DNA of 64,000 nucleotides from Arachis hypogaea (taxonomy: Eukaryota; Streptophyta; Magnoliopsida; Fabales; Fabaceae), in the NCBI RefSeq assembly GCF_003086295.3, contig NC_092045.1, positions 92,146,693 to 92,210,692 on the forward strand, read 5' to 3'. A program made the position numbers and the translations under genes. The notes beneath the pieces are model-generated. The model ran no database searches and had not been told where the DNA came from. It saw only the letters and a program-made list of their open reading frames with translations. This document shows positions 23,047 through 35,060 of the stretch, piece after piece (the first letter of the stretch is position 1; each line of letters opens with the position of its first letter).

Positions 23047-26000
23047 TGTAAGAACTGCAACTAATCAACCGGTTAATTAAGTGATTAATTGCCCAAGTTA
23101 GATCCCAAAAATTTGGAGAGAGAATTTGAGGATTTAAAGGTGATTTCTGGACTCAGTGGGTCTTTCTGAGTCAGAAAATGTGCTTTTTGCGAAAAACCAT
23201 AAAAAATCACAAACCGGCAATTGAACCGGTTGAACCAGTTCAAGTCTGCCCGGTACCGCACGAGAAAAGTGAAAACCGTCAAAAACCTTAAAAAAATATT
23301 AGAAATGAAAAACCGGACATTAATTTTAAAGGTTTAGCCCGAAGTTGGGCCAAACGGGCTAAAAACGCTAATGGATTGGACCGGGCCCAAATTGGGCCTA
23401 AGCCCAACATATAAAAGGGTTCAAACCAACTCACCACACAACACTCATAACACACACATCAAAAATAAGAAAGAAGGGGAGGAGAAAAGATTGAGCACTA
23501 TTCATCTCCAACTTCCAAAGCTCATATCTTGAGCTAGAAAGCTCCGATCGCCGCACCGTTTGCGGCTACGCGTTCCTTGTGAAGAGCTCTACAAAACCCA
23601 CCCAAGAAACCCTCAATATAACCACGAAATCTTCCCAGTTTCTCTCCTCACAATTTTGGGTATATAGGGTTTTTTGTTAAATGAGTTTTTGTGATTTTAG
23701 ATGTTTAGGTTCACTTTAATCCTTGCTTAACATTGGGTTTTGACATCCAAATCTGTAGGAGAAGGTAAGGGCCACTAAACCCTTGTGAATTTATGTTTAA
23801 TTGAAACCCTAGGTTGACTTGAGGTGAATTGTATGTATATAGTTTGATTATTGTGGCTTTGGGAGCTCTTGGAACTTATTTGTACTTATTGGAGTGGATT
23901 TGAAAGCTTGGATTGTGGTTGGAAGTTTGTTGGTGCTCATTTTGAGTTTGGGTGCATATAAGAAATCGGCCAAGGTATGGTTTCAGTTTCCTCTATGTAG
24001 TATATAATATTCATGGACACATAGGCTAGTGACCAATAGGATAGGTTGAACTAAAATGATGGTTGGTGTGTTAAATGTTGAGTTGATTGTGATGGTTCAT
24101 AATGATATGATGATGTTGAGTTATTGTATAAATTGGAAGTTGGTTTCTTATTATAATTTTGGTGTTATGATTTATGAAATGATGGATTTGATAGTGATTT
24201 TGATCATAAGTTTTATACAGTTGATGTTGGAAATTGAGAATAGTGAAATGAGAAGGAAAATGTGGTAAGGTTAATGTATTATGCTATAACAGGTGCATTT
24301 TGATGAAAAATAGAGTTTTGGATGGATTGGTATGATTTGGTATGGGTATGGTGAGATAGGGTGGTAATTGTGAAGTTTGGTAAAATTGAGATTTTAGTGA
24401 ACTTTGTTCGATCATAACTTTTGCCTCGGTTTTTGGAATTGATGGAAAATTGTTTAGAATTAAAGATCTTTAAAAACTCTTTGAATCAGTATAAAGTTTG
24501 TGAAAATTGGAATTTTGTAGAGGAAGTTATGATCATTCAAAGTTGATGTTAAAAATCTGAAATTCTGCAAAGTTGCAGAATTTCATGATTTCTGATATGT
24601 GCGGACACACACCCTTGTGTGGGCGCACACCCTGCGAAAATTTTGATCTGTGCAGACGCACACACCTGTACGCACGCACAGGCAAGGAGGTGCATTCTGT
24701 TTGCAGCGCTAGCACAGCTTGTGCATGCGCATATCTAAGGAAAAACTTCAACATGTACGGACGCACAGGCCTGTGCGAACACACACGTTGGGAAGGCTTG
24801 TCTATTAGAGGCACTGGCACAGGTTGTGTGAGTGAACAGATTCTTGTAAAAATTTACACCTGTGCATACGCACGCATTTTAAAACTCTCAGGAGTGTGCG
24901 CATGCACAGACCCTTGTGCGGCCGCAGACGTCTTTTTTCTCAAATTTCTTGTTTTCAACTATTCTACCTTTCCAACATGGTTGTAAGCTTCTTTAACACC
25001 ATTTTAAGACTTTTGGGCCTAGTTTTGAGTATTAGAACATGGGATATAACTTAAGGGTTCTAGTACATGATTTTATGATAGATTAGAAAACGGAGGCCTA
25101 GGTTTCTGGTGTGCTGAGAAGGGTTTGATGTTAGGTGAATTATGATTGGCATATGAGATGAGGAATGATGAACTTTTGATAATTGGAAACTGAGTGATGA
25201 ATGGACAGTGGTTGAGATGAGTCGGGGACTCAAATTGAGGTGATGGATCTCTGTATACTGAATAATGCTTTTTGAAAACCACTGATATAATGATTTTTCT
25301 GAAATTATGAGACGCTATGCGCCCGGGCAGGGGTTGAGGTTGGATCCCGCCTGTTCAAGGTAGCAGCGGCGGCGTAAGGGCAGTGGTTCTTTCCGCTTGC
25401 ACTTAGATTTGAGGTCGGTGGCAATAGATCCCGCTCGCATCCCTTCGGATCTATAGGGCATGCAGGCGCGGGTACCTGGGCAGTGATCCGAGCACTATAT
25501 CTCGGGGGTTCCCATATGAGAAATCCGAAGGGCGACGTCTCCATGGAGATGTGTCGGGTTAGTAGTTGAACCGACAATGTGATATCACAGCCAATAGGGC
25601 AGGCATTTATCATATGCATTTTCTATCTGATTGTATGCTTTGTTTACTTGAAATGGTTTGCCTAATTGAATAACATGCTTAATTGCTATTTTAATTATTT
25701 GCCTTATATGCTTCTACTTGTGGTTTACTTGCATTGTATATTATCTGTGCTTTCCACTGGGATTGAGGAGGTTCGGAAGGCGGTGGCGATGGGATCGCAT
25801 GGAGGATCGGTTGGTGAAGGCTGTGAGACAGCGGTGTTTGGTTAGAGTAGAAATCCCCTAAGATAGATTACCTGATTTATTCAAGTTAATGTTGGTATAT
25901 TATACTTATCTATTTTAGAATGCTTTAAACTTGAATCTTGTGATGGATATGGAGCTTAGGATTGCCTTTGGTGTCCTGGGGTCTTATATCCTACATCACT

Positions 26001-26480
26001 GGGCACTATTACCATACTAAGAACCTCCGATTCTCATACCATATTGTTGTTATCTTTTTTAGATACAGGTCGCAACCCACCTCGGTGAGTTGCTTTGGAT
26101 GGTGGCAGAAGCAGAGGATCTTGGATTCTTTTAGAGTCTTTTTGGTTTACTTTGTTTATACCTCTCTCTTTTTGTATTTTGTCCTTGCCTAGAGGCTTGT
26201 ATATGAGAGAACCAAACTTGTATAAGCTATTTCTTATGATATTACACTATTATACTATTATCTTGCTTATATTACATCAGCTCTTGTACCCTCAGATAGT
26301 AGCTTTGTTAGTACGTTTTGCGCTTTTAAAATCTTGTTTTTGAGCTATATTCTTCGTCGGGCTTCTAGATATTAATAATTCCTTCTATATATGATATGTA
26401 TGAGCTTAGAACTATCGTAATATCTTATTAACCTTTACTTTACGATGAGAGGTAAGGCTTAAGCTAATTAGGGTGTTACA
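23047..26480 (+). mobile_element. Solo LTR B, same family as solo LTR A, 3434 bp
   Basis: It begins TGTAAGAACTGC, ends AATTAGGGTGTTACA, and is bounded by the 5-bp duplication AGTTG (23042-23046 and 26481-26485). Integrase coding resumes directly after the right duplication. It contains the hairpin GCCGCA-CCGTT-TGCGGC at 23550-23566, a cluster of GTGCGCAC-like palindromes at 24590-24930 and a GC-rich block at 25310-25560 that matches solo LTR A at 7480-7720. Long frames inside it come from LTR composition and are not genes. Confidence 0.88.
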
Positions 26481-26485
26481 AGTTG

Positions 26486-27430
26486 CACAATGGAGGAGTT
26501 AGCGCGGCTATAGATTAAGGAAATTGTGAGAGGCATACCTTTCACCATTGTATCTGACAGAGATCCTCCCTTCACCTCACGGTTCTTGGGAGCCTTTCAG
26601 TGAGCATTTGGCACTCAATTGAGCCTAAGCACTACATATCATCCTCAGACGGATGGCCAATCAGAAAGAACGATCCAAACCTTGAAGGATATGCTAAGAT
26701 CTTGTGTTTTGGACCAGCTGGCGAGCTGGGATCGATATATGCCTCTAGTGGAGTTTGCTTACAACAACAGCTACCATGCGAGTATTGGAATGGCTCCGTA
26801 TGAAGCTTTGTATGGAAGGAAATGTCAATCTTCTCTGTGTTGGTATAAAGCCGGGGAGAGGAGCTTGTTAGGACCTGAAAGATAGCTGAAACCACAGAGC
26901 AAATAAAGAAAATCTGTAGACGAATGCTTATAGCTCAAAGCCGTCAGAAGAGCTATGCTGACCAAAGGCGGAAGCCTTTGGAGTTTGAAGAAGGAGAACA
27001 CATCTTCCTGAAAGTTACTCCAACCACCAGAATAGGGAGATCCATTAAGACTAAAAAGTTAAATCCCCGTTACATTGGACCGTTTGAGATCCTGAAGATA
27101 ATTGGACCAGTGACGTATAGGATTGCTTTACCACCACATCTTTCAAACCTGCATGACATGTTTCATGTATCAAAGCTTCATAAATACACTTTTGATCCAA
27201 GTCATGTCCTAGAACCATAATCGGTTCAAGTGAGAGAAGATCTGACACTTCCAGTAACTCCAATCAAAATTGATGACACCAACATCAAGCGTTTACGCAG
27301 AAAAGAGATTTTTTTGGTAAAATTAGCGTGGAGTCGGGTTGGTATTGAAGAACATACCTGTGAGCTTGAGCAGATATGCGGAAGGACTACCCACACCTCT
27401 TTTCAGGTAACTAACTCTGAATTTTGAGGA
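26486..27430 (+). pseudogene. Chromovirus integrase C-terminal half and chromodomain
   Basis: This resumes the integrase cut at 23041. Around 26550 the core aspartate block (IVSDRDPPFTS) is visible, then TTYHPQTDGQSERTIQTL with the catalytic glutamate and EFAYNNSYHASIGMAPYEALYG. From 26985 the C-terminal GPFEILKIIGPVTYRIALPP motif follows. After a stop at 27220, a chromodomain-like tail reads through PIKIDDTNIKRLRRKEIFLVKLAW. The frame is broken near 26600 and at 26883. Confidence 0.85.
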
Positions 27431-27456
27431 CAAAATTCTTCATTAGGTGGGTAGGA

Positions 27457-30170
27457 TGTAAACCCCGCTAAAATTAGTAAATAATTATTCAATAAATCAA
27501 ATTTTAATTAGGAAAATTAGAAATGTTTGAATTGGGCCCAAAATTGGACCAAAGCCCAACCGAACCCAACCCATTAAAGAAGACACAACTTCTTATTTCC
27601 CTTCTTCTTCATCATTTACGTTGGGAAACATTTTACGGAGGGAGAAGAACAAAAGCAAAACCTAACCCTCATTTATATACTCAAACTACTATAACTTCCT
27701 CAGCCGAGCTCCGATCGCCGCACCATTTGCGACTATGCGTCTAGCGCGTCGAGCTCTACAATTCCATCAGAACAATTTCTTTGGTAAGTCACTTTAATAT
27801 TCCCAGTCACTCCTTCCCCTCAATTTTCGAAAATTATGTGTGCCCAAGTTGAGAATTTGTTAATTTTGATTCTCTAGGTTCAAATTAGCTAGTGGAGCTT
27901 GTTGGTTTTGGCTCTCTTAGTCTGGTGCACGGTGAGGTTTCTTGTCTTGGCTAAATTCTTAGTTTTGAGTATTTGAAAACTGAATTTTGAATCATATAAG
28001 CATAATAGGTGTGAACTAGGTGTGTGTATACAAGTTTTGGGATTAAATTGTGGACATTTGGAGGCTTAGTGAAGGATTGGCGCCAAGGTCTTGGTGGTTT
28101 TTGTGAGTTGTGGGGCTGTGTGTATGGCTTAAGTGTTGCCTTGAACCAACACGGAAATTGGCCAAGTATGGTTTAGGTTTCGTGTATTTAATATGTAATG
28201 CTCTGTGAAAACTTAGGCTAGACGACCCTAGGATAAGTTGAAATATGTAATTATGTTAATGTTTAGTAACCTTGATGGATTTATTAAATGATATTAAGAA
28301 GGAGTAGTGATTGATGATTTTGTTGAAAGTGTGGTGTTGGTGTTTGATGATGAATTTAATTAAGTTTGATGGAAGTTGATTTAGTGTACTTGAAATAAAT
28401 TAGCAATTCTTGATGTAAATGTTGAGCTATTTATGAGAGTGATGTGGAGTATTTATTGTGGGTAATTGTTGAATAAAAGGGTTAAGTATATATGTTGGTA
28501 TGTGTGACAAGGGAACTATGTGTATGCATGAGTATATTTGCCATTGATTTGGGTTGAGGAATTGTGAAGATGTATGTGTATATGTAGGGAGTTATTGAAT
28601 GATTGAGAATATTGGGTGTGGTGTGTTGTAAAATGAATGGAAGGTATGGAGTTGAGTATTGGTATACTTTGGTTGTGAAATATTCTGGTATGGAATGAGA
28701 TTTTAGTAAAAATAGAGGTTTGGTAAATTTTGGAAAAAAAACTGATTTTTAATGAATTTCAGTAGTCCATAACTTGAATCTCAAATTTTGGATGAAAATG
28801 AGATTTATTTCAAATTAAAGAGGGTTTTATAATCTTGAGAATGATATAAATTTTGCGAAAAACCGAATTCTATATAGGGAGTTATAGACGCCGAAAATCT
28901 GGTGCAAAAAACTGAAAATTTTTAAAATGCAGCAGAACCAGAGTTTCTGGTGTGTGCTAACGCACACTGATATGCACATGCACCCAACAGTAGGAACAAC
29001 TTCACTCGTGCGTATGCACGCCTTTGTGCGTGCGCACACCTGGTGTTTTACAGAAAATGGGCGTACGCACGCTATTGTGCGTATGCACGCACCAGGATAT
29101 GCTTTCTGCTGGTGGCGCTCACATAGGTGAGGCGCACGCACACCAAGTAGTTACTGGTTGGTGCGCGCACACATGCACTCGTGCACACACACACGCTCTG
29201 CTTTTCACAAATTGTGGGGATGCACACTTGTGTTTGTTCGCACACACTCTGTTTTTCTAGCACTTGTATTTTTATTATTCAAACATGGTTTCGAACCTCT
29301 AAGCCTCTATTTTTATCCTTTTAACACTAGATCTTACTAGTAAGCTTAGTAATTAGTTGAAGCTAGGAAATTGAGGTAAGTTGGGGATGAAGAAAAGGGT
29401 AAATGTGATGAATTGTAAGAGAATGATGTGAAAGTTAAATGAATACATGTTGCTATGGCTAAGATGAATGATTATATGATGAATGAGAATGATTTGAATA
29501 TTATGTGGCCTAAGAATTTAATGATATCTGAGATACGAGTTTTCCTGGGTAACAGAACCGTAGCTTGCCACCACGTGTTCCAGGTTGAAACCCGATACCC
29601 TGTTGACCCTACGTCGTAAGGGTGATCGGGCATGTATAAATTCTCGGAAATGGATTTCCCCATTGAGTGAGATATAAATGATGAATGAATGATTGTATAA
29701 ATGATGAATGAATGAGAAATCTATTCATAGACTCATGGGGATGCACGACGAGAGATAGTCTAAGGGTTTCGAACTTGTTGGGTTAGCTGGATAACCGATA
29801 GATGAGCCTCATCAGTCATAGGACAGGCATACATCGTGTGTATTCTGTTTGTTTTGTCTGCTATGCATTACTTGGGATTGCCTAACTGAATATATATCAT
29901 GCTAACTGTTATATTTGCTACTTGCACTACCTGTTTCCTACTTATGCGTGAAATTATTTGGTTGTTTGTCTCTGCTAAATCAATGGTGATGAAGGAGCGG
30001 AGGAAGGATGGATCGGTTTGGTGTTAATGTTAGGTTTAATGTAAGTTTAGAATTCTTTAGGTCACCTACCCTTTTATGGCTTCTGCTTTGAGTTTAAGTT
30101 TTATAACTATATGTTGGCGTTCGAAGATTGCCTCTAGCATTCCCAGGACCTTATATATTATATGCGTGGC
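27457..30170 (+). repeat. 3' LTR of the chromovirus, 3'-truncated
   Basis: It starts TGTAAACCCCGCTAAAATTAG after the purine-rich AGGTGGGTAGGA and follows the 5' LTR up to the point equivalent to about 18690, where similarity stops. The last 570 bp or so of the LTR are absent, so no downstream target duplication can be checked. A 26-bp local duplication (ATGATGAATGAATGA type) occurs near 29690. Confidence 0.8.
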
Positions 30171-30878
30171 AAGTTGAATGGAGAACGAAGCACATGAGCA
30201 AACTAGTGACGCGGATACGGAGCAGCAGAGCCGACAACGAGAGTGAAAGGAGACTACAACACCACCGGCGACGCGAGTTGAGGCAGACGCGAGTAACGTC
30301 AGTAGCGCCGGCGACGGGAGTTGGGGTAGACGCGGTCAGAGTGCAAAGAGATTTAGATTTGAGAGAAGAGGATTAGGATACACACACATGTATGTATTAG
30401 CATAGTACACTTTGTAATCTAAAAATAATATCGTGAAAGGAATAATAAAAGATGCTGGATTCGTGCAAGTAAATTTCACATCCTTAGTTGTATATAATAT
30501 AATTTGCCATTAAAATATACTAATAAACACATATTAGCTTTTATAGCTTTTAAAAAAAAGCTTTTGAACTCTAACACTCTCACATTTACATGACTTCGAA
30601 AAAAATCAAAATTTACTTACATAAAAGAAAGTGAATGAGAATGTATTCATTTTGCAGGATTAACTTCTTTATATAGGAAAAAAAATTTTAACTGATCTTC
30701 AATAAAAAAAATCAATAAAATTTTATTCATAATAATATTAAATTATTATCATAAAGTGTGTTTCTCGCAGTATACAAATTTCTGAAAATATTACGTCAAA
30801 TTATCTTTTTTATTTAAAAAATAAAAAATTACCTCACACTGTATGAAGGCTAATTTTTTTGGATATGACACCTAGTCT
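30171..30878. other. Junction segment and AT-rich intergenic DNA
   Basis: 30171-30376 is GC-rich and unlike the LTR it abuts, with an open frame running from the LTR to 30376 that encodes an Arg/Glu-rich peptide with no recognised domain. 30377-30878 is AT-rich and featureless. The origin of the GC-rich piece is unknown. Confidence 0.4.
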
Positions 30879-32910
30879 GGTGTAACGCCTAGTTATGGAT
30901 GTTAGGAGTATTACACACTATTGTAACGGTGGTTAGTTGATGGGAAGAAATCGAACGGTCAAATTTCTGAGAGGTGGAAGGAACACAAATCGGACCGTCC
31001 GATTTGTGTTGGGCTGACATTTTGGTAACAAAGAAATCAGACCCACTAATTTCATGCAGGCTGAGTTCAATTTTTTTCTCCAATGAAATCGAACCCAGCG
31101 ATTTCAAGTGTGCAGCATAAAATTTTGTATGGGCTATGAAATCGGACCGAGCGATTACTGGTGTGCGGAACGAATTTTTTGGTGGGCTATAAAATCGGAC
31201 CCACCGATATCTCGAAAAAAATATTTTTTGGCAGGCCGTGCCACTGATCGGATTTTCCGATTTTAGTTTTCAAAAAAATTTGAACCAGCAAGAAAGTGTC
31301 AGATGGTCCAATTTCAGTTTTATATATACCAAGCCATCCTGTTCGTCTTCTTCTTCTCACCCTCTTCTCTTCAAATCTCTGAAGTTCGTCTCTGCTCTTT
31401 CTCTTTTTCTCTATTATCATGGATGATAGAGTGCTGTTAAAAGTATATTATCACGATCAAATTTTATTACAAACATCTGAAGGAGTAAAATTTGTGTGTG
31501 AAAATCTATTAGATATTATAATTTCATTCACAGTGTTATTTGAAGAATTAAAAGGTGTAATTTGTGAGAAGATGGACTCTCAAATATCTAGGAGAGTGTC
31601 GTATATTCTGTACAGATATCCTATATCTGTATTTGGTGGGTTTGTTCAATTTCAAATGAAATACGTGACCGATGAAGTGAGCATGCAAGAAACGTTTTCA
31701 ATGTATCTAGAAAATCGGTCTCGAATATCGTTCATCAAACTATATATTGAGTTCGAGCAATCTGCGGCGGATTGAGATATTGAATTGAAAGATTACAACA
31801 GTGATTGTGAGGAAGAGTTTGAAAGTAACTATATGAGGTGGCTGATCTGGGTGTAGACGAAGATCAAGCTGACGATACTATGGCAACAGATGTGGCGGAT
31901 GTGGCAAATACATTAGCAAACTAGCAGCAGCCGTTTGAGGAGCCAACTTTCATGCAGTCATTGAATTTGAAGGTCATGCATACACCAAAATTTTCTCAAT
32001 ATGTAAATGCAGGTATGTAATAAATTTATTACTACAATAAATTTATTAATAACAATTAATATTAATTATTTTATTTCTTTATCATACCTACACATTTTAA
32101 TAACAGTTATTACTACAATCTATTAATAATAATAATTAATTTATTATCATACATTGTACCATAATCTTAATAAAAATTATTATTACATTAATCTCTAACA
32201 TTATCTCTATAATTATTTACTACTAATCCCTAAAATTATTTTAATTAAATAAAAATATTTAAAAATTATTGTTACACTAATTTCTAATATTATCACCATA
32301 ATAAACAATTAATCTCTAACACTATCACTATTATTTTAGTTAAATCAAAACATTTAAAAATTATTACTACACTAATCTCTAACATTATCATTATAATAAA
32401 CTATTAATCTCTAACATTATAACTATTATTTTAATTAAATTAAAATATTTTAAAATAAAAACTTACATAATTAAGATGATTAAGATAATTAGTAATGTGG
32501 AGTTTCGAACGATTGACGTCTTTTATTCTCCTTCTTCTTAGCATTGTTAAAGGTTAATGGTCCAACATTTTTTTCTTTAAAGGTTGGATTTTATTTCATC
32601 AATGGAGGAGAATGAAAGTGAAGGTGGTGAGATTGGAGAATGAAAGTGAAAGTTGAAACGAAAGTAAAAGTTAGGGAATGGAGTATTTAATTTGGAGAGT
32701 ATACAAGTAGAGGGACTTGATAGCATGCATGTTTGACACGTAACTGGGGGAGGGGGGATCGGACGGTCCGATTTATGTACCTTCCCAATCTCTAATCGGA
32801 CCGTTCAATTACTATGCTTCAAATCGGATCGTCTGACTTTTTTTTATGATAGCCGTCATATCTTAGTAAAGCACCCTACACTCCCATAATCCTGGTATAC
32901 TCCATATTTC
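30879..32910 (+). mobile_element. MULE remnant with diverged terminal repeats
   Basis: The left end (GGTGTAACGCCTAGTTATGG, then CAAATCGGACCGTCCGATTT near 30987) and the right end in reverse complement (GGAGTATACCAGGATTATGG, then ATAAATCGGACCGTCCGAT) correspond in order. Several GATCGG/ATCGGACC-type subrepeats lie at 30940-31260. The interior starts a transposase gene and then collapses into AT-rich tandem DNA (32010-32470, repeats of CACTAATCTCTAACATTATC). Ends are approximate. Confidence 0.65.
31419..32012 (+). pseudogene. N-terminal exon of a mudrA-like MULE transposase
   Basis: It opens at ATG 31419 (MDDRVLLKVYYHDQILLQ), matching the N-terminal region common to plant MULE transposases (FELKGVIC-like and VFGGFVQFQ stretches). 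The frame is broken by TGA at 31773-31775, a frameshift near 31835 and TAG near 31923, but an acidic stretch (VDEDQADDTMATDV) continues to a possible donor GTATGT at 32013. The zinc-finger and catalytic DDE parts are deleted. It is non-functional. Confidence 0.7.
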
Positions 32911-33071
32911 TCCCAATATAAAAAATAAAAAAGTTCCATATGAAATACAATTTTAAAATTAAAAAAAAATGAAAAACCTTCTTCTCGCTTAAAGGCTCAC
33001 AGCCACCCCTTTTCACATTTTAAAAAAAAAAATCACTCTTCTCGTCAATTGCAAAAAAATGATCCCACAGT

Positions 33072-33700
33072 TAGGGTGTTCAAATCCAAACCAATCCAAA
33101 TTAAACCGTTCATCCAATTTAATTCAAATCGAAAATTGATTAAAACCGCACTAATTCGGATTTGATTGGATTTTATTTTTTACAAACCGCTGGATCGGAT
33201 TGGATTTCGAATCTACTTTTCAAAACCGATCAAATCCAATCCAAACCACACAATGTGCTAGAATATTATTATTTTATTATTATATTTACAATTATACTTA
33301 TAGCATGTTCAATTTGTTATATATTTTTATATTATTCATATATTATTATTATTTAATAAATATTTTATGTTTAAAATATTATTTATTTATTTATTTTGAC
33401 TAACTTATAATTTTATTTATATTGTTATGTTATGGTTGGCTTTTAAAAATATTGTTAAGACTTGTTATGTCATTGTTGATTATTTAAAATTTGATGTTGA
33501 GACATGTTATATGTATTTAATTTTTTTAATTTACAAAACCGCAAATCCAATCCAATCCAAACCGCTTGAAATTGGATCGGATCAGATTGGATTTTTTTTA
33601 AAGATCATCCAATCCAAACCGCACCGCAAGTAAAATTAGTGTTCGAATTGGATAAATTTTTTACTCAAAACTGATCCAAACTGCACCGAGAACACTTCTA
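33072..33700. mobile_element. hAT-type non-autonomous element / MITE
   Basis: The left end TAGGGTGTTCAAATCC and right end in reverse complement TAGAAGTGTTCTCGGTGC resemble the TAGGGGTGTTC termini of hAT MITEs. The flanks CCCACAGT (33064-33071) and TCCACCGT (33701-33708) match at six of eight positions, a plausible decayed 8-bp duplication. Inside are many CAAATCCAATCC-like repeats in both orientations. No transposase. Confidence 0.6.
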
Positions 33701-34587
33701 TCCACCGTACTCTTTAAACATCTCTTTTTTCCATCTTTGGAAACAACACCAAAAAAAAATCTTATATCTAAATCTAAATATTATATTTGTTATTTTTAAA
33801 ATATATTTATATATTTATATATTAATATGTTTTATATTTTTAAAATTTATTAATACTTTTTTTTATTTTTTTATTTTTATTTAATAAAATCTATCTATTC
33901 ATAAAAATTAACGTATTCAATGCAAAGGGTTGAATTTGTTTTATACGCACCGGTAATATTTGACAATTAAGAGTTATCGAGGGAACTTTAATTTGAATAA
34001 AATTAAAATAAAATAAGATTTTAATATTTTTAAAATTTTTAATAAATTTTAAAGACAAAATATAAGTGAAAATTTATATACAATTACGTTTATGTAAAAT
34101 TAATATTTAAAAATTATTAAATAATTTAATAAATTTTATATAAAATATGAATGTTCACCAAAAATATAATTTGTTCCTGCTATATTTATGTAAAATACCT
34201 ATTTTTTCGCCCTTCATTGAAGCTCTTGCGTATATGTGGGCTGTAGCTGTAAGTAACTGAACTACTAAAACAATTATAGTATAGAAGACATGTTATAGTG
34301 TTTTACTGTAAGCAGTGAAGTTCAACAAAAATTATATATGGAAGACATGTTATAGTGTTTTTCTTTTATATTTGGATTTTTTAAATTTTAAATTTTATTT
34401 TAAAAAATAAAATATAATTTTTTATCGGTTTATTTTGTAAGTAAGATAAAAAAATATAAAAAAATATTTAAGAATGAAAGATTATTTTTTATTTTTTAAA
34501 GTAAAAATTTAAAATTGAGAATATTTAAATTCTTTCTTATATGATAATTTTACGCTGCCAAAATTATCCCTGCTTTACTTTTTTTTT
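33701..34587. other. AT-rich intergenic DNA
   Basis: 33770-33930 repeats the AT-rich block also found at 10760-11100. A GACATGTTATAGTGTTTT phrase occurs twice, near 34288 and 34344. I see no gene. Confidence 0.4.
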
Positions 34588-34865
34588 GAGTAAACTACTA
34601 TTTCTACTCATAAAAGTTGAAAACGCTGACATATCTATCCATAAAAAACAGAAATTACCATTTGTATCCATAAAAAATGGTTTTTACAAGAAAAATTATC
34701 CAAATCCAAAAAAATTAAATAAAATTCCTAAATTACTCTTCTTTGCATCATTACCACTATCATCTCCTCTCTCTCTCCTCTCTCTCTCTCTCTCTCAATG
34801 TTCTGCTAGGGCAAGTCTTGCAGACTTCAATGGTGCAACTAGCTCTACCCACCCGTGAAGCATCG

Positions 34866-35060
34866 GGCCTTCACCCTGAAGAGGATGACACCATAATCAG
34901 AGTTCACGCTCGGTTCGGCAACAAGTGGGCCACCATAGCCCAACTCCTTTCCGGCAGAACCAACAATGCCATTAAGAATCACTGGAACTCCACCCTCAAA
35001 CGCAAGTGCGCCTCCATGGGTTTCATCGACGATCCTCACTTCGTGCAGCCACTCAAACGC
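34866..35060 (+). pseudogene. R3 repeat of an R2R3-MYB, captured fragment
   Basis: The frame reads PEEDDTIIRVHARFGNKW, then SGRTNNAIKNHWNSTLKRK, the R3 MYB repeat with its two conserved tryptophans. It is closest by eye to the MYB44/MYB73 group (subgroup 22). The R2 repeat and start are missing; upstream is CT-rich transposon DNA. After QPLKR the frame shifts: the LRSVSTS peptide expected next is found in another frame at about 35060. It lies wholly inside the MULE terminal repeats, so it is a transposed fragment and not a resident gene. Whether it is transcribed is unknown. Confidence 0.8.

Larger units (their letters stand above)
15911..30170 (+). mobile_element. Decayed Ty3/gypsy Tekay-type chromovirus, nested
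   Basis: Order: 5' LTR (15911-19260), tRNA-Met type primer site, leader, gag, protease, reverse transcriptase, RNase H, integrase, chromodomain-like C-terminus, and a truncated 3' LTR (27457-30170). A second 3.4-kb solo LTR is inserted in the integrase. The gag zinc knuckle, reverse transcriptase sequence and C-terminal chromodomain-like region point to the Tekay/Del clade of chromoviruses. Many stops and a mutated catalytic site make it non-functional. The LTRs are clearly related but differ by substitutions, a deletion of about 130 bp in the 3' copy near 27525, and loss of the final part of the 3' copy. Confidence 0.85.

Noticed and set aside
24573..24986. 137-residue Cys/Arg-rich frame
   Set aside because: It translates the GTGCGCACGCAC-like palindrome cluster of solo LTR B; similar frames appear on both strands in all four LTR clusters, so it reflects base composition.
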